The notes: generated by a model from the sequence alone, not told the origin. Counted from the first letter of the stretch, positions 7,106 to 16,003 are shown. The stretch is DNA of 44,099 nt from GCA-003244245 sp964250265 (GCA_964250265.1 CAXUFG010000013.1:1-44099); one strand, 5' to 3'. Numbers and translations: made by a program.

Positions 7106-9449
7106 CCCGGAGTTCCTCAGCCCCGAGGGGGAACGGGCCTGGACCTGGTTGCGCCGCCATCTGGACCGGGCGAATGCCTTCTGGCTCGCCTTCATCCTCA
7201 CCGACGACCTGACGGCCCAACGCGTGCTGCGCGAGCGGGTGCGCACCAACCGCCGGCTCCGCGCCCAGCCGCTGCTGATCCTGCAGCCGAGCACACCCGA
7301 TGAACTGACGGACTTGCTCGACGAGCTGGAGACGCGCGGTGCCGCGCCACCGGGATGCACCTGGGTGGCGGCGTCTCAACTGGCCGACGACGAGTGGCTG
7401 GCTGCCTGGCGGGCTTTTCTGCTCGCGCTGAACCACCGGCGCGACGTCCTGCGGGCCCGGCTGGGTGGCCTGGTGATCGTGGCTCCACCGGCGGTGAAGG
7501 TGGTGGCCCAGCGCGAGAGCCCGGATCTGTGGTCGGTCCGGGACCTGCTCATCGAGCTGGCCGCCCGACCTGTGGTCGTTCCCGGTTTCACCGAACCGAG
7601 CGATCACGACGGTCCGCGCCAGCGGGTCCACTCCCAGGGTCTGACCTACGAGTCGAGCGATCCGGAGCTGGTGGCGGAGGCTCAGGTGCTGCTCGCCATG
7701 CCGGTCGCCGAGCTCGCCGGCCCAGCCCGCGAGCGGGTTTCCCGGGCCGTGCACCGCGCCGCGGGGCGCGGCGAGAATCAGCTGGCCGCCGTGCTGCTGC
7801 TGGCCCAGTCCGATGGGTACCGCACGGCGGGGGATCCTGCTGGTGGCCTGCACCTCGTGCAGGAGGGCCTCACCTTGGAGGGCGTCGAGCCCCGGACCCG
7901 GGAGCGCTTGGTGGGCTCCGGCGTGGAGCTGGCCCTCACCAACTCCGAGCTGGAGCAAGCCCGGCAGTACGCGCTCGAGTGGGTGGCACTCACTGAGCGA
8001 CGGGTCGAACCGGACGACCCGGACGCCCTCCATGACCACCTGGTCAGCCTCAACCGGCTGGGGGATGTCGTCCGTAGCCTGGATCCCACGCTCGCGGCCA
8101 TCCACTATCAGCGGGCCCGCGACCTGGCACGAAGTGCGGCCGCAGACCTCGGCACTCCCCGGGCCCTCCGCGACCTTGCCCACAGCCTCAGCATGCTCGG
8201 TGACCTCGCCGGTGATCTCGGCGATCCCACCACCGCCCGCGATCACTACCAGCAGGCCCTCGAAATCCACCACGGCCTGGCCGAGCGGCTCGCCAGTACC
8301 CGGGCCCTGCGCGACTTGGCCCACAGCCTCGGCGCGCTTGGTGACGCCCACCGCGCCCTCGCTGAACCCGACAACGCGCGCAGTCACTACCAGGCGGAAT
8401 TCGACATCTACCAGCGATTGGCCGACCGGCTCGATACCCTTCGGGCCCTCCGCGACCTGGCATACAGCCTCGACAGGCTCGGCTCGGCCGCCCGCGATTT
8501 GGGTGACCTCGCCACCGCCCGGACCCACCACCAGCGGGCCCTCGACATCCGCCAACGGCTGGCCGACCGGTTTGACACTCCCGAAGTGCTTCGCAACCTC
8601 GCGAACAGTTATAACAACCTCGGTGACCTCGCCCGCGCCCTCGGCGACCTCGCCACCGCCCGCACCTACCACCAACAGGCCCTCGACATCCACCAGCGCC
8701 TTGCCGAGCGGCTCCATACCCCTCGGGCGCTCCGCAATCTGTCCTACACCCTCGACCGGCTCGGTGATGTCACCCAGCAGCTCGGTGAGCCGGCCATCGC
8801 AGCCAACTACTACCAGGAAGCCCTCAACATCGCCCGGCGGCTGTCCGACCAACTCCACAGTTCCCAGGCCCCCCGGAGCGTTGTCTGGAGCCTCGGACGG
8901 CTCGGCGACGTCACCCGTGAACTCGATGACCCGGCCACCGCCGCCACCTATTACCGGGAGGCCCAGGAGATAGCCCAGCGACTGGCCGATCAACTGCAGA
9001 CCCCGCAGGCTTTCAGTGACCTCGCGTGGAGCCTCGGACGGCTCGGTGCGGTTACGCACGACCTCGGCGACCTGGCCACCGCGCGCACCTACCACCAGCA
9101 GGCCCTCGACATCCGCCAGCGCCTCGCGGAGCAACGCAACACCCACCAAACCCAAAGAGAACTCGCCCGGAGCCTTGCGCAGCTCGGTGAGGTCACCCGC
9201 GACCTCGGCGACCTGGCCACCGCGCGCACCTACCACCAGCAAGCCCTCGACATCGACCGGCGATTCGCCGAGCAGCTCAGTACTGCGCCTGCCTTGCAAG
9301 GCCTGCGCGCGGGCCTCACCGATCTCGCTCGGACCGAAGAAGAACTCGGCAACACCGAACGCGCCGTCGCGCTCCGGGCGGAGGCGGCCACCGTGTCAGA
9401 CCAGCTTGTCGCGCTCAGCGACGACTCATCCGACCACCCCAGGCGGTGA
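7089..9449 (+). CDS. TPR-like repeat protein coupled to the ATPase
   Basis: A protein of 786 residues in three parts. Residues 1-180 (GERAWTWLRRHLDRANAFWLAFILTDD, LLILQPSTPDEL, GGLVIVAPPAVK, SVRDLLIEL) look like an alpha/beta domain with alternating hydrophobic strands, of the sort found at the N-terminus of STAND-associated proteins. Residues 190-333 are helical. Residues 334-756 are nine tandem 47-residue helical repeats (HYQQALDI..RLAERL.TPRALRDLA.SLGRLGDVT.DLGDPATAR) in which each 47-residue unit carries an A-x4-Y-x2-A TPR-like core. It starts at GTG 7089 inside the ATPase gene. TPR-type scaffolds bind protein partners; here the likely partner is the upstream ATPase or a trigger protein. 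No enzymatic motif was identified. Confidence 0.8.
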   Translation: MHQSTDPEFLSPEGERAWTWLRRHLDRANAFWLAFILTDDLTAQRVLRERVRTNRRLRAQPLLILQPSTPDELTDLLDELETRGAAPPGCTWVAASQLADDEWLAAWRAFLLALNHRRDVLRARLGGLVIVAPPAVKVVAQRESPDLWSVRDLLIELAARPVVVPGFTEPSDHDGPRQRVHSQGLTYESSDPELVAEAQVLLAMPVAELAGPARERVSRAVHRAAGRGENQLAAVLLLAQSDGYRTAGDPAGGLHLVQEGLTLEGVEPRTRERLVGSGVELALTNSELEQARQYALEWVALTERRVEPDDPDALHDHLVSLNRLGDVVRSLDPTLAAIHYQRARDLARSAAADLGTPRALRDLAHSLSMLGDLAGDLGDPTTARDHYQQALEIHHGLAERLASTRALRDLAHSLGALGDAHRALAEPDNARSHYQAEFDIYQRLADRLDTLRALRDLAYSLDRLGSAARDLGDLATARTHHQRALDIRQRLADRFDTPEVLRNLANSYNNLGDLARALGDLATARTYHQQALDIHQRLAERLHTPRALRNLSYTLDRLGDVTQQLGEPAIAANYYQEALNIARRLSDQLHSSQAPRSVVWSLGRLGDVTRELDDPATAATYYREAQEIAQRLADQLQTPQAFSDLAWSLGRLGAVTHDLGDLATARTYHQQALDIRQRLAEQRNTHQTQRELARSLAQLGEVTRDLGDLATARTYHQQALDIDRRFAEQLSTAPALQGLRAGLTDLARTEEELGNTERAVALRAEAATVSDQLVALSDDSSDHPRR
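8088..9356 (+). repeat. Nine 141-bp tandem repeats encoding 47-residue units
   Basis: Units begin at 8088, 8229, 8370, 8511, 8652, 8793, 8934, 9075 and 9216, with an exact 141-base period and no insertion or deletion. Most differ moderately, but some stretches are almost identical: about 50 bases at 9064-9114 and 9205-9255 differ at one position, and 8641-8690 is close to both. This pattern suggests recent duplication or gene conversion between units. Confidence 0.9.
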
Positions 9450-9476
9450 CAGAGAGCAGAGCGCGGAATGCGGGAT

Positions 9477-11123
9477 CTAGCGCAGCATGCCGGCGACGGG
9501 GCGCAGCCGGGGGGAGCCCTCGTCTTCGTGGTAGTCGGACGGGTTGGTCTCATCGGTGCCGTTGAACACGCGCATCTGGCGCAACACGATCGTCACCAGC
9601 ACCGCGGCCACGAGATTACCGACGAGCGCAACGAAACCGACGTAGATCTGAATCGGCGAACCGGCGAATGGATGCCAGCCCAGGATCGACAACTTGTCCA
9701 GCGCCAGCGCCGACCCACCGAAGTGCTGCTTTCCGCTGGCCGGATTGGGCACGCCGTAGAGCATCACCAGGCCCCATCCCATGCCGACCACCCAGCCGGT
9801 GACCAGTCCCCAGATGTGGAACCAGCGGGTGTAGAGCGCGATCGCGACCATGGGCAATGTCTGCAGGATGATCACGCCACCGATCAGTTGCAGATCGATG
9901 GCGTACTGCGGGTCGATGAACACGATGAACACCACCGCGCCCAATTTCACCACCAGTGAGGCGATCTTGGCCTGCTTGCATTCCTGCTCGTCGGTAGCGT
10001 CGCGATTCATGTACACCTTGTAGATATTGCGGGTCCACAGATTGGCCGCGGCGATTGACATGATCGCCGCGGGCACCAGCGCGCCGATGCCGATGGCCGC
10101 AAAGGCGATACCGGCGAACCAGGACGAGAACTGACCCTCGAACAGCATCGGCACCACGGTGTTGGAATCGGGCCGACCGGTGGCCGCATTGACGATCGGC
10201 TTCGTGCCGGCCGCGATCGCGGCATAACCCAGCAAGGCGAGTAATCCCAGTAGCAGCGAGTACGCCGGCAGCGCCACCATGTTGCGTTTGATCACATTGC
10301 GGCTGCGGGAGGCTAACGCGCCGGTGACCGCATGCGGGTAGAGGAACAGCGCCAGCGCCGATCCCAGCGCCAGGGTGACGTACTGCAGCTGGTTGTTCGC
10401 GCCCAGCACGATCCCATCGGCGGTCGATTTCGTGGCGGCGAATTTCGCGTCCGCGGCGTCGAAAATAGAACCCCAGCCACCGAGCTTGGCCGGCAGGATA
10501 ACCACCGCGGCGATGATGACCAGGTAGATCAGGGTGTCCTTGACGAACGCGATCAGCGCCGGGGCCCGCAGGCCGGACTGGTAGGTGTAGATCGCGAGGA
10601 TCACGAACGCGACGAACAGCGGGGCATGCCCGGCCAACCCGGATCCGTTGAGGCCCATCGTGCGCAGGACCGCCTCCAGCCCGGCCAGTTGCAGGGCGAT
10701 GTAGGGCATCGTCGCGACGATCCCGGTGACCGCGACCAGCAGCGCCAAGGTGGCTGACCCGTAGCGACCGGCAACGAAGTCCGCCGGGGTCACGTAACCG
10801 TGCACCCGGGACACCGACCACAACCGGACCAGCGGCAGGAACACCAGCGGGTAGACGAGCACGGTGTAGGGCAGCGCGAAGAACCCCATTGCCCCGGCAC
10901 CGAACATCAGTGCGGGCACCGCGACGAACGTGTAGGCAGTATAGAGATCACCACCGATGAGGAACCAGGTGACCCACGAGCCGAACCGGCGACCGCCCAG
11001 CCCCCACTCATCCAGATGATCGAGGTTGTTCCCAGCCTTCCACCGGGCGGCGTAAAAACCCAGCCCGGTGACCAGCGCGAAGAGCAGTATGAAGATGACC
11101 AGCTCGGTCCAGCGCACCGTCAT
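9477..11123 (-). CDS. Sodium:solute symporter family permease (monocarboxylate-type)
   Basis: A 548-residue integral membrane protein with about 13 hydrophobic segments, the normal size of the SSS family (TC 2.A.21). Recognisable parts include the N-terminal LVIFILLFALVTGLGFYAARW, then EWGLGGRRFGSWVTWFLIGGDLYTAYTF, and DFVAGRYGSATLALLVAVTGIVATMPYIALQL. Relatives with a DUF3311 partner take up acetate, propionate, lactate or pyruvate with sodium or protons (MctC/MctP-like), so a carboxylate substrate is likely but not proven. The ATG at 11123 overlaps the DUF3311 stop by four bases (ATGA). Position just downstream of pckG fits uptake of gluconeogenic acids. The end is convergent with the repeat-protein gene, 27 bases away. 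Confidence 0.9.
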   Translation of the reverse strand: MTVRWTELVIFILLFALVTGLGFYAARWKAGNNLDHLDEWGLGGRRFGSWVTWFLIGGDLYTAYTFVAVPALMFGAGAMGFFALPYTVLVYPLVFLPLVRLWSVSRVHGYVTPADFVAGRYGSATLALLVAVTGIVATMPYIALQLAGLEAVLRTMGLNGSGLAGHAPLFVAFVILAIYTYQSGLRAPALIAFVKDTLIYLVIIAAVVILPAKLGGWGSIFDAADAKFAATKSTADGIVLGANNQLQYVTLALGSALALFLYPHAVTGALASRSRNVIKRNMVALPAYSLLLGLLALLGYAAIAAGTKPIVNAATGRPDSNTVVPMLFEGQFSSWFAGIAFAAIGIGALVPAAIMSIAAANLWTRNIYKVYMNRDATDEQECKQAKIASLVVKLGAVVFIVFIDPQYAIDLQLIGGVIILQTLPMVAIALYTRWFHIWGLVTGWVVGMGWGLVMLYGVPNPASGKQHFGGSALALDKLSILGWHPFAGSPIQIYVGFVALVGNLVAAVLVTIVLRQMRVFNGTDETNPSDYHEDEGSPRLRPVAGMLR

Positions 11124-11326
11124 CGCCGCTCCCGGGTCTGCACGTACACCACCGCCACGCACGCCACCCCGACCGCGATGAACAGGAACTGCAGCCAATA
11201 GAACACCGGAAACCCGAGCAGTCGCGGCTCGTCACGGTTGTACAGCGGCGTAACCAGCACCAGCAGCGGCACCAGAAGCAAGAGGTTCCAGCTGCTCCAG
11301 CGCGGCGCCGAAGGTCGGGAGGACAT
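11120..11326 (-). CDS. DUF3311 small membrane protein
   Basis: A 68-residue protein with two transmembrane helices (NLLLLVPLLVLVTPLYNRDEPRLLGFPVFYWLQFLFIAVGVACVAVVYV) and the conserved P-L-YN...P...G.P.FYW core of DUF3311. It is nearly always found directly before an SSS-family symporter gene and is assumed to be a small accessory subunit. Here it is translationally coupled to that gene. Confidence 0.93.
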   Translation of the reverse strand: MSSRPSAPRWSSWNLLLLVPLLVLVTPLYNRDEPRLLGFPVFYWLQFLFIAVGVACVAVVYVQTRERR

Positions 11327-11337
11327 CCCGACATTAT

Positions 11338-11403
11338 GCGCATTCAGCAGGCTCAGCGGGGTAAAACGCGGCTACATAACCCCGCTGAGCCTGCTGAATG
11401 CGC
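11338..11403. terminator. Perfect 25-bp inverted repeat after pckG
   Basis: A perfect 25-bp inverted repeat (11338-11362 with 11379-11403) around a 16-base loop. It ends six bases before the pckG stop and begins 11 bases upstream of the DUF3311 start. The core is CAGCAGGCTCAGCGGGGT and its complement. It would form a very stable hairpin in RNA from either strand and most simply ends the pckG message. Its length and perfection exceed those of an ordinary terminator. Confidence 0.75.
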
Positions 11404-11409
11404 CGAAGC

Positions 11410-13245
11410 TCATGCCTCCAGGCGCTGTTTGAGCGCGGCTAGCTCGTCGTGCATCGTGCTGGGTAGGGCGTCGCCGATCTTGGTGAACCACTGCTCGATG
11501 TGCGGGAGCTCTGCTTGCCACTCCTCGACGTTGACCGCGAGGGCCGCGCCGACGTCGGCGATCTCGGCATTCAGCCCGGAGAGGTCGAGCTGGTCCGGGG
11601 TGGGTACCCGGCCGATCGCGGTGTCGGCCGCCGCGGCCCGGCCCTCGATCCGCTCGATGATCCACTTCAGCACCCGGCTGTTCTCCCCGAACCCGGGCCA
11701 CAGGTAGCGGCCGTCGGATCCGCGACGGAACCAGTTCACGTAGAAGATCTTCGGCAGCTTGCTGGCGTCGGCCTGCTTGCCGACGTTGATCCAGTGCTGG
11801 AAGTAGGCGCCGGCGTGGTAGCCGATGAACGGCAGCATCGCCATCGGGTCGCGGCGCACCTGGCCAACCGTGCCGGCTGCCGCCGCGGTCTTCTCGCTGG
11901 AGAGCGTGGCACCCAGGAACACCCCGTGCTGCCAGTTGAAGGCCTCGTTGACCAGCGGTATCGTGTCGGCCCGCCGGCCGCCGAACAGGATCGCCGAGAT
12001 CGGCACGCCGGCCGGATCGTCCCACTCGTCGGCGAGCACCGGGCACTGCGCCATCGGGGTGCAGTACCGGGAGTTCGGGTGTGCACCGCGGCGGCCGGCG
12101 GCACCGTCGGCAGGTGTCCAGTCCTCCAGCCGCCACGAGATGAGGTGCGGCGGGCTGCCGCCCATGCCCTCCCACCAGATGTCACCGTCATCGGTGAGCG
12201 CCACGTTGGTGAAAATCGAGTTTCCCGAGCACAGCGTGCGCATGGCGTTGGGGTTGGTCCGCCAGCTGGTGCCCGGCGCCACCCCAAAGAACCCGTTCTC
12301 GGGGTTCACCGCGTAGAGCCGGCCATCGGCACCGAAGCGCAACCACGCGATGTCATCACCGAGAGTCTCAGCCTTCCAGCCGGGGATGGTCGGCTCGAGC
12401 ATCGCCAGGTTGGTCTTGCCGCAGGCCGACGGGAACGCCGCCGCGACATAGTGGACGGCCCGCTCCGGGCTGGTCAGTTTGAGGATCAGCATGTGCTCGG
12501 CGAGCCAGCCCTCGTCGCGGGCCATCACCGAGGCGATCCGCAGCGCGTAGCACTTCTTGCCGAGCAGCGCGTTGCCGCCGTAGCCCGAGCCGTAGCTCCA
12601 GATCAGCCGTTCCTCGGGGAAGTGGCTGATGTACTTGGTGTCATTGCACGGCCAGGGCACATCGCGCTCGCCGGGTTCCAGCGGGTGGCCCACCGAGTGC
12701 AGGCAGGGCACGAAGGCCACGTCGCTGCCGTCGGGCGCGCTGAACTTGCACAGCGCAGCAGCACCCATCCGCGTCATGATCCTCATCGAGCACACCACGT
12801 AGGCGGAGTCGGTGATCTCCACGCCCAGCTTGGGATTCGGGTCCTCCAGCGGGCCCATGCAGAAGGGCACCACGTACATCGTCCGGCCACGCATACAGCC
12901 CCGGTACAACCCGGTCATGATCGACTTCATCTGGTCGGGCTGCATCCAGTTGTTGGTGGGGCCGCAGTCCTGTTCGGCCTGTGAGCAGATGAAGGTGCGT
13001 TCCTCCACTCGGGCCACATCGGAGGGATCCGAGGTGGCCCAGAAAGAGTTGGGCTTGCGGTCCAGCCGGGCGAACGTGCCGCCCTCGACCAGCTGCGCGG
13101 TGAGCCGCTCCCACTCCTGCTGGGATCCATCGCACCACTGGATGCGGTCGGGCGTGGTGAGCTCTGCGGTCTCGCGCACCCAGTCGCGCAGTCGTGAATG
13201 GCTGGTCGGAGCATCGTCGAGACCCGGGATCGTCGCTACCGTCAC
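11410..13245 (-). CDS. pckG: Phosphoenolpyruvate carboxykinase (GTP)
   Basis: A full-length GTP-dependent PEP carboxykinase of 611 residues (usual about 600-620), which converts oxaloacetate and GTP to PEP, GDP and CO2 in the cytosol as the entry step of gluconeogenesis. Family landmarks are FWATSDPSDVARVEERTFIC near residue 70, the substrate loop WMQPDQMK, FPEERLIWSYGSGYGGNALLGKKC near 215-245, and the P-loop FPSACGKTN (about 270-278) with the reactive Cys characteristic of the GTP class. FGGRRADT and NWFRRGSDGRYLWPGFGENSRVLKW are also present. It starts at GTG with AGGAGG six bases upstream (13252-13257). It lies on the same strand as the carboxylate symporter, separated from it by a hairpin. 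Confidence 0.98.
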   Translation of the reverse strand: MTVATIPGLDDAPTSHSRLRDWVRETAELTTPDRIQWCDGSQQEWERLTAQLVEGGTFARLDRKPNSFWATSDPSDVARVEERTFICSQAEQDCGPTNNWMQPDQMKSIMTGLYRGCMRGRTMYVVPFCMGPLEDPNPKLGVEITDSAYVVCSMRIMTRMGAAALCKFSAPDGSDVAFVPCLHSVGHPLEPGERDVPWPCNDTKYISHFPEERLIWSYGSGYGGNALLGKKCYALRIASVMARDEGWLAEHMLILKLTSPERAVHYVAAAFPSACGKTNLAMLEPTIPGWKAETLGDDIAWLRFGADGRLYAVNPENGFFGVAPGTSWRTNPNAMRTLCSGNSIFTNVALTDDGDIWWEGMGGSPPHLISWRLEDWTPADGAAGRRGAHPNSRYCTPMAQCPVLADEWDDPAGVPISAILFGGRRADTIPLVNEAFNWQHGVFLGATLSSEKTAAAAGTVGQVRRDPMAMLPFIGYHAGAYFQHWINVGKQADASKLPKIFYVNWFRRGSDGRYLWPGFGENSRVLKWIIERIEGRAAAADTAIGRVPTPDQLDLSGLNAEIADVGAALAVNVEEWQAELPHIEQWFTKIGDALPSTMHDELAALKQRLEA

Positions 13246-13258
13246 AACTGGCCTCCTA

Positions 13259-13741
13259 GCTGCGGGAACGCCAAGGTCCGCCCGTGGGCGAGCAAGGGCG
13301 GTGGGACGTCTAACGGATGACTACAAGGTTAACGCTGGGATCAGCCGGCGCAGGAAACCAAGAATGAGAAATGCCTCACAGCACCATTCGCCGCAGCGCT
13401 ACCGTCGGTGAGCCGGGACCTCGAGCTCGGCCTGACACGACCCCGGCCTCGGAAGCGGCCAGTACCTGCTCCGTCTGGGTGATCCAGACTGCAGGTGAAC
13501 CGGTGTTGGTGCTGGAACAGACGGGGGCATACGCGGCGAGCGGACGGTGGTGGCCGACCTCGCTCAGTCGCAACTGCTCGGGACCTGGCAGCGGCTCAAG
13601 GGTCTGCCCGGCCGCGGGACGTGGAGGATCAAGATCGGCGGGTTTCGACGAGCACCTCGGGATACTGTGGGCCTGCAGCAGCCAGACCAGGACGGAGAGC
13701 GGCTAGGAGAGTTAGAAGAGCTAGCTGCGTTCGACGTTCAG
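13259..13741. other. Intergenic stretch with no recognised gene
   Basis: About 480 bases between pckG and the LuxR regulator. Frames open on both strands give peptides without family signatures. A frame at 13547-13798 contains LGTWQRLKGLPGRGTWRIKIGG but overlaps the end of the LuxR gene and matches nothing I know. The part at about 13300-13370 is AT-richer and probably carries the pckG promoter. Confidence 0.4.
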
Positions 13742-14428
13742 CTACAGTCCCATCGTCCGGGCACGTGTGACTGCGTCGACCCGATTGCGTGCACCTAGCT
13801 TCAGAAGCAGGTTGCGAACGTGGAAGTCCACTGTGCTACCCGACACGGTCAGCTCCGCGGCTATCTCGCGATTGCGCAGTCCCAGCCCAACCCACCGCAG
13901 CACCTCTCGCTCCCGACGGGTCAGCTCGACAATCGGCGCCTGGTGCCCGCCGCAGGACGTGTCGTGGAACGACATGTCGACGACGGCAACGTCATGGTCT
14001 CGGGCGTGCTGTAGCACCTCTAGCATCCGCGCTTCGGCCATCCTCGACGGCAGGTAGGCGCGGCACCCGCGCCGCAGCCACCTGTCGACGTCGGGCGGAT
14101 CACCGGCACCGGCAAGGACCGCGACGAAAATGCTCGGTGAGATCATCCGGGCCGCATGCATCAGGGCGTCCTTGGTTGTATCGTCGAGCCCCTCGCCCAG
14201 CACCAGCCAATCGGGCCGATACCCGGACATGGCAAGCTGGCAGGCACGCAGTCGTGGCTCACAGCGCACGGTCACCCGGTACGGCTCAGCCGTCCCGGAG
14301 GCCACACCCGGCCAGCCGCCCACGATGAGCACCGTTGGTGGGCCCGTCGCCGCATTCCGGTCGCGCGCCACCGCAGCGCTGATATCTCGTTGCGTCGGGG
14401 TACCGACATCCAGAACGCCGTGCCACAT
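13742..14428 (-). CDS. LuxR-family response regulator-like protein
   Basis: A 228-residue regulator. The C-terminal domain (about residues 165-228, VELTRREREVLRWVGLGLRNREIAAELTVSGSTVDFHVRNLLLKLG) is a clear NarL/LuxR helix-turn-helix. The N-terminal part has the outline of a receiver domain (VLIVGG..., DWLVLGEGL, IFVAVLAGAG, RGCRAYLP) but lacks the early acidic pair and has no clear phosphorylatable Asp, so it probably responds to something other than a kinase. GGAGAGG precedes the ATG. It is divergent from the ferritin-like gene at 14770, and the GAGTAGC elements between them are its likely target. Confidence 0.9.
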   Translation of the reverse strand: MWHGVLDVGTPTQRDISAAVARDRNAATGPPTVLIVGGWPGVASGTAEPYRVTVRCEPRLRACQLAMSGYRPDWLVLGEGLDDTTKDALMHAARMISPSIFVAVLAGAGDPPDVDRWLRRGCRAYLPSRMAEARMLEVLQHARDHDVAVVDMSFHDTSCGGHQAPIVELTRREREVLRWVGLGLRNREIAAELTVSGSTVDFHVRNLLLKLGARNRVDAVTRARTMGL

Positions 14429-14614
14429 GTCGGGCCCCTCTCCAAATCCCTTCTAATTACTTGGTCGCCACTCTATCACCCGTTCCTGAGACTTGCCGGA
14501 AACTCTGTGATGTACATCAACGTCGACCCGGGCCACAAATACCATTTTTTCGAACACGCTGAAACGATCGTGAAGAACCTCTGGCGACAGTTCATCGGTA
14601 GTGGTTGACGGCGA

Positions 14615-14702
14615 TCTGAGTAGCTGTCGACTGAAATCCGGTTGACGCAGCCCGAAACTACTCAGGGCTGGGCACGAAAAGGGCGATAATCTGGCGAGTA
14701 GC
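14615..14702. promoter_or_regulatory. GAGTAGC element cluster in divergent promoter
   Basis: Within the 341-base gap between the LuxR gene and the ferritin-like gene, TCTGAGTAGC (14615-14624) and CTACTCAG (14658-14665) form an inverted pair 34 bases apart, and GCGAGTAGC follows at about 14694-14702. The 10-mer TCTGAGTAGC recurs at 17661-17670, before the haem peroxidase gene, and TGAGTAGC occurs inverted at 20765-20772, before the second DJ-1 gene. The arrangement suggests a shared operator for the cluster. Confidence 0.4.
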
Positions 14703-14769
14703 TCTGGTGTTCCTGCCTTCAAGTGTAGATATCAATCCCCATACAACTTCTTGGGGAAGAGGAGCTCAT

Positions 14770-15942
14770 ATGTCTGTCGTCTCCGACCAGATATCCACTG
14801 CGCCACATCGGCGCGATCTTGACTGGCTTCGCTCATCGTTGCAATCCGCGATCGAAGTGGAGCACGCAACCCTGCCGCTGTATACCGCGGCCATGCTGTC
14901 GCTTGAGGTTCAAAACTACCCGACGTACAACGCCATCCGAAGCGTTTTGATGGAGGAGATGGTGCACATGGCCATTGCCGCCAATATGCTCGCGGCGCTC
15001 GGTGGTACGCCGAGAATACAGACACTCGATCCTGGCTATCCGTGCCACGGCCTGCCCGGTGGAGCAGAGCCGGACCTACGGGTTGGGCTCGCCAAGCTGT
15101 CGCGCGCCCAGCTGGCGAACTTCATGCGCATGGAGTCACCAGTGGACCTGCTTTCTCCGGAGTGCAACCACGCGGAGTACCCAACCATCGGTCGGCTGTA
15201 CCAGGCCATCCGCACGGCGATCATCGACAACGCCGACGAGGTCCGGTCGGCCGTGGAGGCGGGTGGGCCGGCCATCCAGGTTGGCGACAACATCGGGTTC
15301 ACCACAATCGACCGCTCATCGAACATAGATCCGATTCAGCAGCTCTGCCAGGGAATCGACGAGGTACTGGAGCAGGGGGAAGGCTCGACCGCCAACACGA
15401 TCCGAACCGGCTCCCGATACCAGAATGAGGAGTCGCACTACGGGAAGTTCGCCGAGCTGCACTACGGCCGGCTCTACCAGGAACCCGATCCACCGCTGGT
15501 GTTGAGCCGCACAACTGAGCCACGCTTCTTCACTGGAGTCGAGATTCCATGGCCAGTCGTCGTCAACACGCTCGCGGTGCCACGCGATGGCTACGATGCC
15601 TTGCTCGACCAGGATCCCGGCGGTGCCGCCGTCCGTGCTGACATGGACACCTTTGACACGGTCTACACGGGCATGCTCAGTGCCCTTGACGCGATGTGGA
15701 ACGGGTCGCAGGACACCCAGTGGCCGACGTTTGGCGAGGCGGTAAAGGCGATGGTCGAGCTTCGGGTGCTGAGCTGCTTCACGATCATGAGGACGCAGGT
15801 GCCGGAGCCTTTGGTTGCCGAACTTCCCGGCATTTACCCGGCCGACTACGCGCACCTCGCGCTCTACACCGCTCTGGACCAGCCGGTGTTTTACGGTCCG
15901 CGGTTTCGTAACACCACTGCAGCCACTGCAGCTCGGGGCTAA
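14770..15942 (+). CDS. VioB/RebD-type ferritin-like domain protein
   Basis: A 390-residue protein whose first 240 residues match the ferritin-like domain of iminophenyl-pyruvate dimer synthases. In VioB, RebD and StaD that domain couples oxidised amino acids in violacein and indolocarbazole biosynthesis. Candidate diiron ligands are visible in three helices: EVEHATLPLY (E31, H32), LMEEMVHMA (E62/E63, H66) and NEESHYGKF near residue 220. GAGGAG lies six bases before the ATG at 14770, which beats the upstream in-frame start at 14707. VioB and RebD are far larger (about 1,000 residues), so this stand-alone version lacks their other domain and its reaction cannot be assumed to be the same. It is the first plus-strand gene after the LuxR regulator. 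Confidence 0.82.
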   Translation: MSVVSDQISTAPHRRDLDWLRSSLQSAIEVEHATLPLYTAAMLSLEVQNYPTYNAIRSVLMEEMVHMAIAANMLAALGGTPRIQTLDPGYPCHGLPGGAEPDLRVGLAKLSRAQLANFMRMESPVDLLSPECNHAEYPTIGRLYQAIRTAIIDNADEVRSAVEAGGPAIQVGDNIGFTTIDRSSNIDPIQQLCQGIDEVLEQGEGSTANTIRTGSRYQNEESHYGKFAELHYGRLYQEPDPPLVLSRTTEPRFFTGVEIPWPVVVNTLAVPRDGYDALLDQDPGGAAVRADMDTFDTVYTGMLSALDAMWNGSQDTQWPTFGEAVKAMVELRVLSCFTIMRTQVPEPLVAELPGIYPADYAHLALYTALDQPVFYGPRFRNTTAATAARG

Positions 15943-16003
15943 GCCGGGAGATGGGCCGAGGCCGCGAGCGCGACCGAGAAGGTTCGGCCGCCACCTGGGT
16001 CAC

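Noticed and set aside
6870..9299. An 809-residue open frame on the minus strand.
   Set aside because: It is the antisense of the nine-repeat protein; its apparent repeats mirror the real gene, and high GC keeps the frame open.
11500..12984. A 494-residue plus-strand frame.
   Set aside because: It is the shadow of pckG, which has clear catalytic motifs on the other strand.
13371..13706. Possible genes in the gap after pckG.
   Set aside because: Several frames are open, but none has a family signature or ribosome site.
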